From Hyphomonadaceae bacterium (lineage in GTDB: Bacteria > Pseudomonadota > Alphaproteobacteria > Caulobacterales > Aquidulcibacteraceae), in contig JAHDXR010000004.1 in NCBI GenBank assembly GCA_023384105.1, positions 124,001-188,000 on the forward strand: DNA of 64,000 bases, written 5' to 3'. Position numbers and translations under genes: made by a program. The notes below the pieces were generated by a model, which did no database searches, had not been told where the DNA came from, and worked only from the letters and a program-made list of their open reading frames with translations. Positions 15,817 through 23,920 of this stretch are shown here, piece by piece. How positions within the stretch are numbered: position 1 is the stretch's first letter; every line of letters starts with the position of its first letter.

Positions 15817-18800
15817 TCACCAGTGGAGGTCCTTAGCATAGCCGAGATCGATCAGCGCCTGGCCATAGCGTTCCTTGAACACTTCGCGCAGCTTTGAGGT
15901 GAAGTGTTTCCGCCAGGGGCCGCTCTCGGGGTTCGCCGCAGTCCGGTTGAAATCGAGACCGGCGATGTGCGCGACGCCCAGAAAATCAGCGATGCGCTCC
16001 AGATGGCCCTTCGGATCGGCGGAGAAGTCTTCGATCTTGATCGTCATCACGCGCGGGTCGTCAAACGGCGCAAGCACCTGCTCCTCAATGACTTGCCGCG
16101 AGATGTTGTTCAGCTCGTGAAGCAGGCCTTCTTCCTCGGGAAGCTCGCGCAGAATGGCTTTATCTTTCACGAGCTGATCCCACACCCACCCGAGCGGTGA
16201 GACATCTGGGTGGTCGCCCCGGTGATGGAAATAGTCCGACACCAACACCTGCCGAGGATCGCGAATGATGCGTAGCCCTTTCCAGTCCTCGGTCGCATGC
16301 TGTATTTTGGTCAGCGATCTCACGCTTGCGTTGGCGAACCAAACAACATCGCGCCCGTCTTTCCCGAGCCCACCGAAGTCGATGTTGCAGAGGTCCAGCT
16401 CGTCCATCCGTGAATAGTGGAAGGGGGGATCGGCGATCTCATATTTGCGTGTGCGTGCGCCTGTGGTCTCCGCGATCATCGAAAAGACCTCGTGCCGGAA
16501 GAATCGCGAAGCGCATTTATGGTGGCCGAAGAACACCAGCGTAGCTGGCGCCGAGGGGTGGCGTAGTGCGCCAATCTGCCGTTCGCCCGATGCAATGCGC
16601 TCGCGCAACCGTCCGACGCCCACGCGCTCTTTCGCCAGCTCCTTCTTCGCCGCCGCGAGCGTGGTTTGAGCCGCCCGCTCGATTTCCGACTTTAGCTCGG
16701 CGAGAAGGGATTGCTGGGCGGCCTTTGCGGCTGCGTTCGCAACGTCGATTTTTTCCTGCGTGTTCTGGGCATGGGCCGCGAGTTCGCCGCGCAGCGCCGC
16801 TTCGCGTTGCTCGGCGGCGGCCTTGACTGAAGCCAGCTGTTCGAGGGCCTCGCGCAATGCCGCAGCGCGCTGCTCGCCATCGGCGCGGAGCGCTTCGATG
16901 TCGCCACGCAAGCGCGCATCGCCGGCGAGGCGCTGGTCGAGATCGCGCTTGAGCGCAGCAGTGCGCGTATCAACCTCGGCGACGCGCAAACTGAACTCGG
17001 TTTTCAGGCCGGCGACATTCGCGTCGAGCGCGCTCTTCTGCCGTGCGATGGCGCCCTCAACCGCCTTGGCGCGCGCGAGCAGGTTGGCCTCAAGCTGGGC
17101 GCTCAGCGCGTGCTGGGCGCCGATCAGACTCGCCAGCCGTTTCGTCTCTGCGATGGTCGAGAGCGCGAACGCGTACATGCGCATCGCCACATAAGCGGTC
17201 GCGGCCAGCGCGATGAGGAAGGCGCCCGCGCCCAACAGCCAAGGCCGCTCCGCCTCGAAGCCGGGCAGGAAGGCCGCGGCCAGCGGCGCGGCGAGAAGGA
17301 TCGCGGCGGGAACGGTCAGCGCGCGCCGGCGCCAGGCGCCCGCGATGGCGCGGCGCGACATGCGCAAAAGCGCGAACAGAGGCGGCGAGCGTTTCGCCAG
17401 CCATTCGCCGAACGGCGCGTAGAAGGGGCGCGGCGCGGGCGCCTCGTGGAGGCGCGGCGGCGCGGCGGCTTGCGCCGGAGAGACGGGCGGCGGCGCTGCA
17501 TTGACAGGCGTTTGCGGGCGAACGGGCGGCGGCGTTTCCGGCGTCGCAGACGGCGCTTTGGCTACGGGCGCTTTGGGCACGTTGGCGGGCGCCGTCGCGG
17601 GCCGCCGCTTGACGCCCGTCTTAAGCAGGTGGTCGTAATCGACGCGCTCGAAAATCTCCAGCTTGCCGCCGATCGTGGCGTTGTAGATCGTGCGCCCAAC
17701 GGCCTCGTAAGCGATCTTGGCCTGGCGATAACTCAACCCAACACGCTCAAGCTTCGGATCCTTCCAGGTTTTGCCCGCGCCGAAATAATCTTTGTGAAAA
17801 TGGTTCGGATCGTCGGTCGTCGAAATGATGAGATCGCCTTTGCGTCCGTGCTCAGCAGGGATCACGTAGTCGAAATCCATGCCGATCAGATAGACTTCGG
17901 TAAAGCCCATGAAGAAGGCGAGCTGCAGATTGATGTAGGTGACCGACTGGCCACAATAGAGTACCTTCGACGCATCAGTCGAGAAGCGCGGCACGCAATA
18001 ATTCGGGCTCGATTTCTCATAGAAACCGCGATTCATGCGGAAAAAGTAGGTGTTCTCCGCCGCAGGGTGCATTTGCTTGTACTGCGTGGGGAAGAATTTG
18101 TGGGGCGCTTGGTAGGCGCGAATCTGTTCGATGTTCTCCCGCATCACCGCATCGTCTTCGACGACGAAGAAAGTCGGGCGGAAGCCGGTTTCAGCGGTCT
18201 TGTAATAGATCGAGTTGACCGCGAATGTGTATTCGTCCCTCAGCAAAGACAGGTCGTGCTTGTTCAGCGACGGGCCGTTACCGACGATGAAGCAGCGTTT
18301 GCCCTTATATTTGTTGTAGAATTTCGCCAGCCGCGCTGTGTCGGGTTCGGGCGCCTCGAACACCTCGCGCTGTGCGTAGCTGTCCAGCCCTTTGAAGGCC
18401 GGGGGAAATATTAGCGCTGGATTTGCTGGATTTGCTGCGGTCGACACCTTCGCTACGGCAGGCTCAGCGGTCTTCTTCGGCTCGTCCGCGTAGCATCCAT
18501 TGACGGTCAAAGGTCGCCCGGAGCTATACAAACTCAAATCTCCAAACGCGGCTCGTCGTTTGGCGGTATTCTCCAGCGTTTTCGAGGGGGGCACGTGCTG
18601 GCAGCTCTTATGCACGTCGTCGCCGGGCGTGAGAGCTGGGTCGTGCTTGCATCCAAATTCCTTCCTTAGATGCGCGAAGAGTTCTTTCGCCCTCGGCCGC
18701 GCTTGGATGCCGACTGGATGGTACAGGTGAGCGTATGCATAGGGCGCATTGCGCAGCTCCGATGGCGCGCAATGATTCAGGAGCGTCACATCGAGCGCCC

Positions 18801-20256
18801 GATCTTCACCCCCGTACTCGGTGTATTGCTCAAAGCCCACAAGCTCCATAAACGTATCTCGACGGACGATGACCATGCCGCCGCACAGCGTCGTTGGTTT
18901 CGCGAGCTTTTCCGGCGATCGAAGGTGGCGCAGATCGAAATCAGCTGCAATGCGCGCGGCCTCGAAGGGGTCGGTGAAGTAGAGGTTGGTGTTAGGGGAC
19001 ACCGCTTTGTATTTATGGTGGCAGTCAACGATTTCCTGAAGAAAATTGGCGCCCGGGAGAACGTCGGTATCGAGTAGCCCGACCACTTTCGATGTGCAGA
19101 AATGGCGGATCGCAACATTGTATCCCCAGCCGCGATTGAAGGGCTGCGGGTTGTACGCAAACTTATGGCGCACGTAGGGGCGCAATCGGTCCTTAACGAG
19201 TTTGATCCGCGAGACATCGTCCTGCTCCATCAGCAGAACGTCGAAAAGATCGCCATAGAAGCGGTCGATCCAGTCGAGCAGCACAAGCAGGTTATTTACC
19301 CGAGCTGGATCTTTTTCGGGGAACCGCACGCCGACGATAAGCGTGGCCAACTTGTCGTCCTCATTAAGGCCCGCGTCAGCCAACGCACGTTTGCGATCCG
19401 CCGCCGTTAGCGGCGCGGGGGTTTCGATCGCTCGACCGGATGGGCGGAAGATTTCGGCGGGAGGCGGGGGCGCCGCCATAACCTTCTCGAACTGCTCCCA
19501 GGTTCCTTTCGCGAAGTGCTCGATCTTCGAGTTCTCGCTCAGATTGATGACGTATGCTCGATGTTTGGTGGCAAACTCAGCGCTCTTGCGCCACGCATTG
19601 CGATGGGTCTGGGCGCGCGGCAGAGAATAGACGTCTCCGGCGCGCTGATAGCCCTCGAAGAAATAGTTCGGATTGTGCTCCGGCGTGCGCTCGATAATGC
19701 GCAGATTTTCGCGGAACTGGGCCAGCGCCTGTTGTCTGTCTGGCACGATGTGCTCGAAGTACGGGAACACCTCGTGGTATCCCAGTTGCTCGTATTCGAG
19801 ATCGGTCAGCGGCCGCGATTCCGGAAGGTCTTCTACATAATCGCCCTCGATGCCGATGAGATAGATGTTTTTGTAGCCGAGTTCGATCGCCTTGCGAAAG
19901 CAGAAGTCGCCGGTGGAGCTGTGCGGCACTAGATGAAAGCGCGGGTGCTGCGAGATGGGCAACGAAAAGTACATCGCGCTGCTCGAGACTGCGGGATCAT
20001 CGATCAGCGCCTGGAAGTCCGCCTTGTGGCTATGCACCACTTTCGCATCGCACCACGCATAATAGTCCGGCCACCATCCGATCTGACGATAATAGCGATA
20101 GGCCGCGCCCATGCCGAACGTGTCGATGGTCGGCGGCAAATTGTGAAAGCCGAAGGCGGCGAGCTTCGCCGTTGATGGGCCGTTGCCGACAATGAGGATC
20201 GAGTCGGAGCGGCGGACGGGGACGCTCGCTGCAAACCCATGACTTTGCAAATTCAT
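15817..20256 (-). CDS. Giant multidomain glycan protein: GNGPS, GT-A-like, GNGPS, TM-TM, coiled coil, sulfotransferase
   Basis: About 1479 residues; numbering here counts from the GTG at 20265. Residues 23-260: first GNGPS domain (LIVGNGPSTAKL, LGYKNIYLIGIEGDY). 305-560: GT-A-like domain with LLDTDVLPG (DxD) and TEYGGEDRALD, as in Glyco_transf_7C. 655-880: second GNGPS domain (FIVGNGPSLNKHDL, Asn in FAVNSIYY, GFTEVYLIGMDFDY). 888-950: Pro/Ala linker. 983-1001 and 1009-1028: membrane helices. 1035-1235: coiled coil. 1240-1482: sulfotransferase with VFFGHHKCASRFF (PAPS 5'-phosphate loop), RIIRDPRQVLVSDYF (3'-phosphate site) and GPWRKHFT. ATG at 20256 is chosen because GGAGG lies eight bases upstream. 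It sits downstream of an exporter pair, so it probably assembles and sulfates an exported glycan. Confidence 0.8.
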   Translation of the reverse strand: MNLQSHGFAASVPVRRSDSILIVGNGPSTAKLAAFGFHNLPPTIDTFGMGAAYRYYRQIGWWPDYYAWCDAKVVHSHKADFQALIDDPAVSSSAMYFSLPISQHPRFHLVPHSSTGDFCFRKAIELGYKNIYLIGIEGDYVEDLPESRPLTDLEYEQLGYHEVFPYFEHIVPDRQQALAQFRENLRIIERTPEHNPNYFFEGYQRAGDVYSLPRAQTHRNAWRKSAEFATKHRAYVINLSENSKIEHFAKGTWEQFEKVMAAPPPPAEIFRPSGRAIETPAPLTAADRKRALADAGLNEDDKLATLIVGVRFPEKDPARVNNLLVLLDWIDRFYGDLFDVLLMEQDDVSRIKLVKDRLRPYVRHKFAYNPQPFNRGWGYNVAIRHFCTSKVVGLLDTDVLPGANFLQEIVDCHHKYKAVSPNTNLYFTDPFEAARIAADFDLRHLRSPEKLAKPTTLCGGMVIVRRDTFMELVGFEQYTEYGGEDRALDVTLLNHCAPSELRNAPYAYAHLYHPVGIQARPRAKELFAHLRKEFGCKHDPALTPGDDVHKSCQHVPPSKTLENTAKRRAAFGDLSLYSSGRPLTVNGCYADEPKKTAEPAVAKVSTAANPANPALIFPPAFKGLDSYAQREVFEAPEPDTARLAKFYNKYKGKRCFIVGNGPSLNKHDLSLLRDEYTFAVNSIYYKTAETGFRPTFFVVEDDAVMRENIEQIRAYQAPHKFFPTQYKQMHPAAENTYFFRMNRGFYEKSSPNYCVPRFSTDASKVLYCGQSVTYINLQLAFFMGFTEVYLIGMDFDYVIPAEHGRKGDLIISTTDDPNHFHKDYFGAGKTWKDPKLERVGLSYRQAKIAYEAVGRTIYNATIGGKLEIFERVDYDHLLKTGVKRRPATAPANVPKAPVAKAPSATPETPPPVRPQTPVNAAPPPVSPAQAAAPPRLHEAPAPRPFYAPFGEWLAKRSPPLFALLRMSRRAIAGAWRRRALTVPAAILLAAPLAAAFLPGFEAERPWLLGAGAFLIALAATAYVAMRMYAFALSTIAETKRLASLIGAQHALSAQLEANLLARAKAVEGAIARQKSALDANVAGLKTEFSLRVAEVDTRTAALKRDLDQRLAGDARLRGDIEALRADGEQRAAALREALEQLASVKAAAEQREAALRGELAAHAQNTQEKIDVANAAAKAAQQSLLAELKSEIERAAQTTLAAAKKELAKERVGVGRLRERIASGERQIGALRHPSAPATLVFFGHHKCASRFFRHEVFSMIAETTGARTRKYEIADPPFHYSRMDELDLCNIDFGGLGKDGRDVVWFANASVRSLTKIQHATEDWKGLRIIRDPRQVLVSDYFHHRGDHPDVSPLGWVWDQLVKDKAILRELPEEEGLLHELNNISRQVIEEQVLAPFDDPRVMTIKIEDFSADPKGHLERIADFLGVAHIAGLDFNRTAANPESGPWRKHFTSKLREVFKERYGQALIDLGYAKDLHW

Positions 20257-20341
20257 GTGATCCACCTCCCGTCGGCGCGCTTTTAAACGCCGCCGCGCAC
20301 TTCATGCCGGCTGCTGAATCCCACTCCTCGGCCCTTGCCGA

Positions 20342-21157
20342 TCATTTTTTTAAGCTCGCGGCGTACTGGCGGAGGCCCTCCTCCACCGGCCCATAGAAAG
20401 CGATCCGGCCCTGGTCAATCCAGCACACCCTGTTGCAGAACTCCTTTAAAATGCCGTTGGCGTGGCTCGCCATCACCAATATGCCCGCCGAGCGCATGAT
20501 CGCGCCGATGCGCGCCTCCGCCTTCTGGCGGAAGTCCTGGTCGCCGACGCCGAAAACCTCGTCCACGAGCAGGATTTCAGGCTCCAGGGCCGTGGCGATG
20601 GCGAAGCCGAGCCGCGTGCGCATGCCCGAGGAATAGGTGTAGAGCGGCAGATCGATGAACTCGCCGATGTCGGCGAATTCGATGATGTCGTCCTCGATTT
20701 CGGCGATCCTGGCCCGCGACATCCCCAGCGTGCGCGCCGAAAGGAAGATGTTCTCGCGCCCGCTCGCATTGGGATTGACGCCTACGGTGCTGGAAAACAG
20801 CGTCGAAAGCCGCCCGCGCACCGTGCAGCGGCCCCGCGTCGGCTCATAAATCTTGGCCAGGACGCGCAGCAGCGTGCTCTTGCCCGCGCCGTTCGCGCCG
20901 ACGAGGCCGACGCGGTGTCCGGATTCGATCTTGAGATCGATGTCGGAAAGGGCGCGGACGAACGAACCGCCGCGCCCCACATGGATGCGCGAGCCGGCGG
21001 GCGGATCGATTTTCGGGCGGAACACCAGCCCGAAGACGCGCCGATCCAGCGGCAAATCGAGATCGACGCCGCTCAGTTCGATCCAGACATCAGGGTTCGC
21101 GCTGGCGTGCGCATCGACAACGATCGGCTCCACATACGCCTCGGCTGAATTCGTCAT
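20342..21157 (-). CDS. Polysaccharide ABC exporter, ATP-binding subunit (Wzt/KpsT-like)
   Basis: The 271-residue ATPase of an ABC-2 glycan exporter. It has Walker A GANGAGKST, signature YSSGMRTRLGFA, Walker B ILLVDEVF and switch His in MASHA. The signature YSSGM and the Wzt-type VGVNPNASGRENI are typical of O-antigen, capsule and teichoic-acid exporters. There is no long C-terminal carbohydrate-binding domain as in O9a-type Wzt, so recognition of a capped chain is not expected from this subunit. The permease gene ends five bases upstream, showing a tight operon. Confidence 0.94.
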   Translation of the reverse strand: MTNSAEAYVEPIVVDAHASANPDVWIELSGVDLDLPLDRRVFGLVFRPKIDPPAGSRIHVGRGGSFVRALSDIDLKIESGHRVGLVGANGAGKSTLLRVLAKIYEPTRGRCTVRGRLSTLFSSTVGVNPNASGRENIFLSARTLGMSRARIAEIEDDIIEFADIGEFIDLPLYTYSSGMRTRLGFAIATALEPEILLVDEVFGVGDQDFRQKAEARIGAIMRSAGILVMASHANGILKEFCNRVCWIDQGRIAFYGPVEEGLRQYAASLKK

Positions 21158-21162
21158 GGGTG

Positions 21163-21945
21163 CTAGATCCAGAAAATGACCGATCGGCGAAACACGCTCT
21201 GTACGATGAAGGCGGCGATCAATCCCGTCAGGCTGATCGACGCGACAACGATCCAGGATGTAACGGACATCGGCAGCCCGAGCAGCGATCCGCGCACGAT
21301 CTCGAGATAGTAGGAGAACGGATTGAAATAGGAGATGGTCTTGCGGATGCCCTCGTTCGCCTGCCAGATGATCGGCGTCACGAAGAACAGGAAGCGCGTC
21401 ACGGCGGGAACGAAGAACCCAAAGTCGTGATTGAAGGTGCCGATGAAGCCGAACAGCACGATGAAGGCGTACATCGTCATCAGGATCAGCACCGCGGCGA
21501 GCGCCAGGAGCGGCAGGTTTATCGCCACTTCGCCCCCGAAAATCACGATGAGCAGCAGGAGCACGGGCGCGGTCATGCCGGCGCGAAAGACGAGAAAGGT
21601 GAGCTTGCGGACGGACAGATGGCTGAGCTGGATCGGAACGTTCTGGATAAGCTGGGCATGCTGGCTGAAATGCCTCGGGCCCTCGGCCATGGCCCCGGAA
21701 AGCGGCTCCCAGACCATCATCCCGACGGCGACGTAAAGCGCGTACGAGCCGAGACTATCGCCCAGCTGGGCGTGAAGGATGAGGGTGAGGGAGAGAATCC
21801 AGGCGGAGAACTGGATGGTGACCCAGAACGGCCCGATCAGCGAGCGCCGGTAGCCGGTGATGAAGTCATACCAGCCGAGTTCGACCGCGCCGCGCAGCTG
21901 GGCGATCCCGCTATAGGTGCTTCGCAAACCTGCAATGGCGGTCAT
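21163..21945 (-). CDS. Polysaccharide ABC exporter, permease subunit (Wzm/KpsM-like)
   Basis: A 260-residue ABC-2-type integral membrane protein with about six hydrophobic helices. The family N-terminal amphipathic segment is visible (ELGWYDFITGYRRSLIGPFW), as are VTRFLFFVTPIIW and a C-terminal YFNPFSYYLEIVRGSLLG. These match O-antigen/capsule exporters of the Wzm/KpsM/TagG class, which move lipid-linked glycans across the inner membrane with the adjacent ATPase. Confidence 0.94.
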   Translation of the reverse strand: MTAIAGLRSTYSGIAQLRGAVELGWYDFITGYRRSLIGPFWVTIQFSAWILSLTLILHAQLGDSLGSYALYVAVGMMVWEPLSGAMAEGPRHFSQHAQLIQNVPIQLSHLSVRKLTFLVFRAGMTAPVLLLLIVIFGGEVAINLPLLALAAVLILMTMYAFIVLFGFIGTFNHDFGFFVPAVTRFLFFVTPIIWQANEGIRKTISYFNPFSYYLEIVRGSLLGLPMSVTSWIVVASISLTGLIAAFIVQSVFRRSVIFWI

Positions 21946-22124
21946 AACGTTCCCTTTGCGGGCGCGGCGCCCCAGCCCCGCGCGCGGCCTCCCGACACTC
22001 GGGACTTATGCCCATTTCCGACCAAATCGCCAGCATCCCTCGCAACGGCCCTGCACATCAGCCGGGGCGAAGCGGGCCGCCCCGAGGGGCCAAACGCGCT
22101 GGGGCTTTGCCACGGCCTCCGGCT

Positions 22125-22370
22125 CTAGGAGGGCGATTTTCCCAGGATCGACGTGATCATATCGCCGACATTCTGGAACTCCGTGATCTCTTCTGTGTCG
22201 AATTGGATGCCCAGCTCACGTTCCACGGCCAGCACCAGATTGACATTGGCGAGCGAGTCCCAGTCCGGGATGTCTTCCGCGTTCGTCTGCTCCGAGATCA
22301 CGAGGCCGTCATCGTTGAAGAAATCCCGAAACATCGGCTGAAGCCGGGCAAGCACTTCGTTGCGATTCAT
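22125..22370 (-). CDS. Acyl carrier protein
   Basis: This 81-residue acidic four-helix carrier has the phosphopantetheine site DWDSLANVNL, where Ser (about position 39) takes the prosthetic group. It is not the fatty-acid AcpP: it lies in an operon with a methyltransferase and the exporter, far from fab genes. Across the divergent promoter region is an FkbH-like gene, whose family loads three-carbon (glyceryl) or related units onto carrier proteins. A role in delivering an acyl or glyceryl group to the glycan is inferred. Confidence 0.9.
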   Translation of the reverse strand: MNRNEVLARLQPMFRDFFNDDGLVISEQTNAEDIPDWDSLANVNLVLAVERELGIQFDTEEITEFQNVGDMITSILGKSPS

Positions 22371-22396
22371 TCTGGGCCTTTCCGATTTTCTGCTGG

Positions 22397-23326
22397 CTAA
22401 CGCGGGCCGGCGATGACCAGTGTTGTGATTGTCGCCTGCATGCGGCGGGCGCGCTCAAGGGTCATGCCCGTTTGCGGTTCGAACTGCGTCTGTTCGATGC
22501 GATAGCCGCAATTTTCGATGAACTCGACCGCTTCCTCGGGGCTTCTCAGCAGGAACAAGTGATCGGAGGCGGGACTGTTGATCGGCACGTTGACGAACAG
22601 CCGCCCATCGGGCTTGAGCAGCGACCGGATGATCTCAAGCGCCTCGCGCGGCGTCTCAAGGTGTTCCAACACCTCGCTCAGCACGATGCTGTCATAGCGC
22701 TCCTGGCGGCTGTGCGCTTCGAACAAATCCTGGATGCGCAGATTGACCGGCTTCTTGAGGCCCAGCAGGTCGAGCGCGTGCCTGGTCTGGTTGGCGCTCG
22801 CTTGCGAGATGTCCCACGCTTCGAGGCTTCGGCAATGCGGCTGCTGGGCCGCCAGAAACAGAAGCAGCCCATGACCGGGGCCGATTTCAAGGTGATCGAA
22901 CGGCGCGGTGAAACCGCCGAGATGCTTGTCGCGATAGAAGCGGAACGATTCCGTATGATTGGCCCACCAAATCTGCGAGATGAGCAAGCCATTCATATAG
23001 TGTTCCATGTACTCGTCGTTCGAGTACACTTCGTCGAGCGCTTGCTGGAACGTCTTCAGCCGGTAGCTGTTGTTGCGCCGGAAATAGATCTCCTCCCTGA
23101 GCACCATCTGACAGATCCAGTCATAGTCGCGCTGTATGGTGTCCAGGTTTTCGCCGGCGAGCGTGATGACCCAGCCGGCGAGCTGTTCGGTCATCGCCAG
23201 ATGATCCGGCGTGCTGTTGTCGACGCGCGCGGTCAGGCCCTTGGCGTATTGCGGCGTCAGTTCGAACTGGCGGTGGTAGAGGCGCGCCAGCGACGGATAG
23301 TCCCGCGCGAAATGCTCGTTCCGCAT
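22397..23326 (-). CDS. Class I SAM-dependent methyltransferase
   Basis: A 309-residue protein with a long N-terminal helical region of about 140 residues and then a methyltransferase core: motif I FDHLEIGPGHGLLLFLAA, the acidic loop EAWDISQAS, motif IV YDSIVLSEVLEHLETP and LLKPDGRLFVNVPINS. The N-terminal half may bind the acceptor, possibly an acyl-carrier-bound or sugar substrate, given the carrier gene 26 bases downstream. It is the first gene of the minus-strand export operon reaching to 15008. Confidence 0.85.
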   Translation of the reverse strand: MRNEHFARDYPSLARLYHRQFELTPQYAKGLTARVDNSTPDHLAMTEQLAGWVITLAGENLDTIQRDYDWICQMVLREEIYFRRNNSYRLKTFQQALDEVYSNDEYMEHYMNGLLISQIWWANHTESFRFYRDKHLGGFTAPFDHLEIGPGHGLLLFLAAQQPHCRSLEAWDISQASANQTRHALDLLGLKKPVNLRIQDLFEAHSRQERYDSIVLSEVLEHLETPREALEIIRSLLKPDGRLFVNVPINSPASDHLFLLRSPEEAVEFIENCGYRIEQTQFEPQTGMTLERARRMQATITTLVIAGPR

Positions 23327-23455
23327 TGTTCAGAACTCCCGCCCCCAACGTGTCGGGCAAGATGAACCCTACCGCAACGGGAGAATCAAGAGCCGGCGGG
23401 TCGCACCGGCGCCGCGCGCCTGATAGTCTCGCGCCAAACGGACGGAGTAGGCGGC

Positions 23456-23920
23456 ATGAGCAGTGCGTTCGATCCACGACGCATCTTCCACTGGGGCTAT
23501 GTGGTCTCCGACATGGATCGGGCGCTGGAGACTTGGCGGGAGCAGGGCAGCCGCATGCTCGTGCCGCCGACAGTCGATCCGATCCAGAATGTGCGCTGCT
23601 GCCTGCTGATCTACCGCTCGAGCGTGCCGATCGAGCTGGTCGCGCCGATGCCGGAGGGGCCGAGCCCGCTCTCGTCCCGCCTGCGGCGCGGCGGAGGGCT
23701 CGATCATGTCTGCCTCTTTACCGACGATCTGGAGGCCGAGCTTGCCTCCTTTCGCGATGAAGGAAAGGTGGTCGTGCCGCCGACCTATGGCGCGGTGTTT
23801 GACCGGACGCTGGCCTTCGTCGCCACGCGTGGCGGGCTGTTGGTGGAGCTGATGACAAGGGCGGCGGCAGGGCGCGCATCGCCCGATCCTCTAGACGCAT
23901 TTTTTTCGCTGCGCGAATGA
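23456..23920 (+). CDS. VOC-superfamily (glyoxalase-fold) protein
   Basis: A 154-residue protein of two beta-alpha-beta-beta-beta modules. Likely metal ligands are His in FHWGYVV (about 12), Glu in PIELVAP, His in GLDHVCLF and Glu in LLVELM, the paired H/E pattern of VOC metalloenzymes such as methylmalonyl-CoA epimerase and glyoxalase I. It starts eight bases after GGAG. The next gene overlaps by ATGA. The context (carrier protein, FkbH) suggests epimerisation or lyase action on an acyl or glyceryl intermediate, but the substrate is unknown. Confidence 0.85.
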   Translation: MSSAFDPRRIFHWGYVVSDMDRALETWREQGSRMLVPPTVDPIQNVRCCLLIYRSSVPIELVAPMPEGPSPLSSRLRRGGGLDHVCLFTDDLEAELASFRDEGKVVVPPTYGAVFDRTLAFVATRGGLLVELMTRAAAGRASPDPLDAFFSLRE

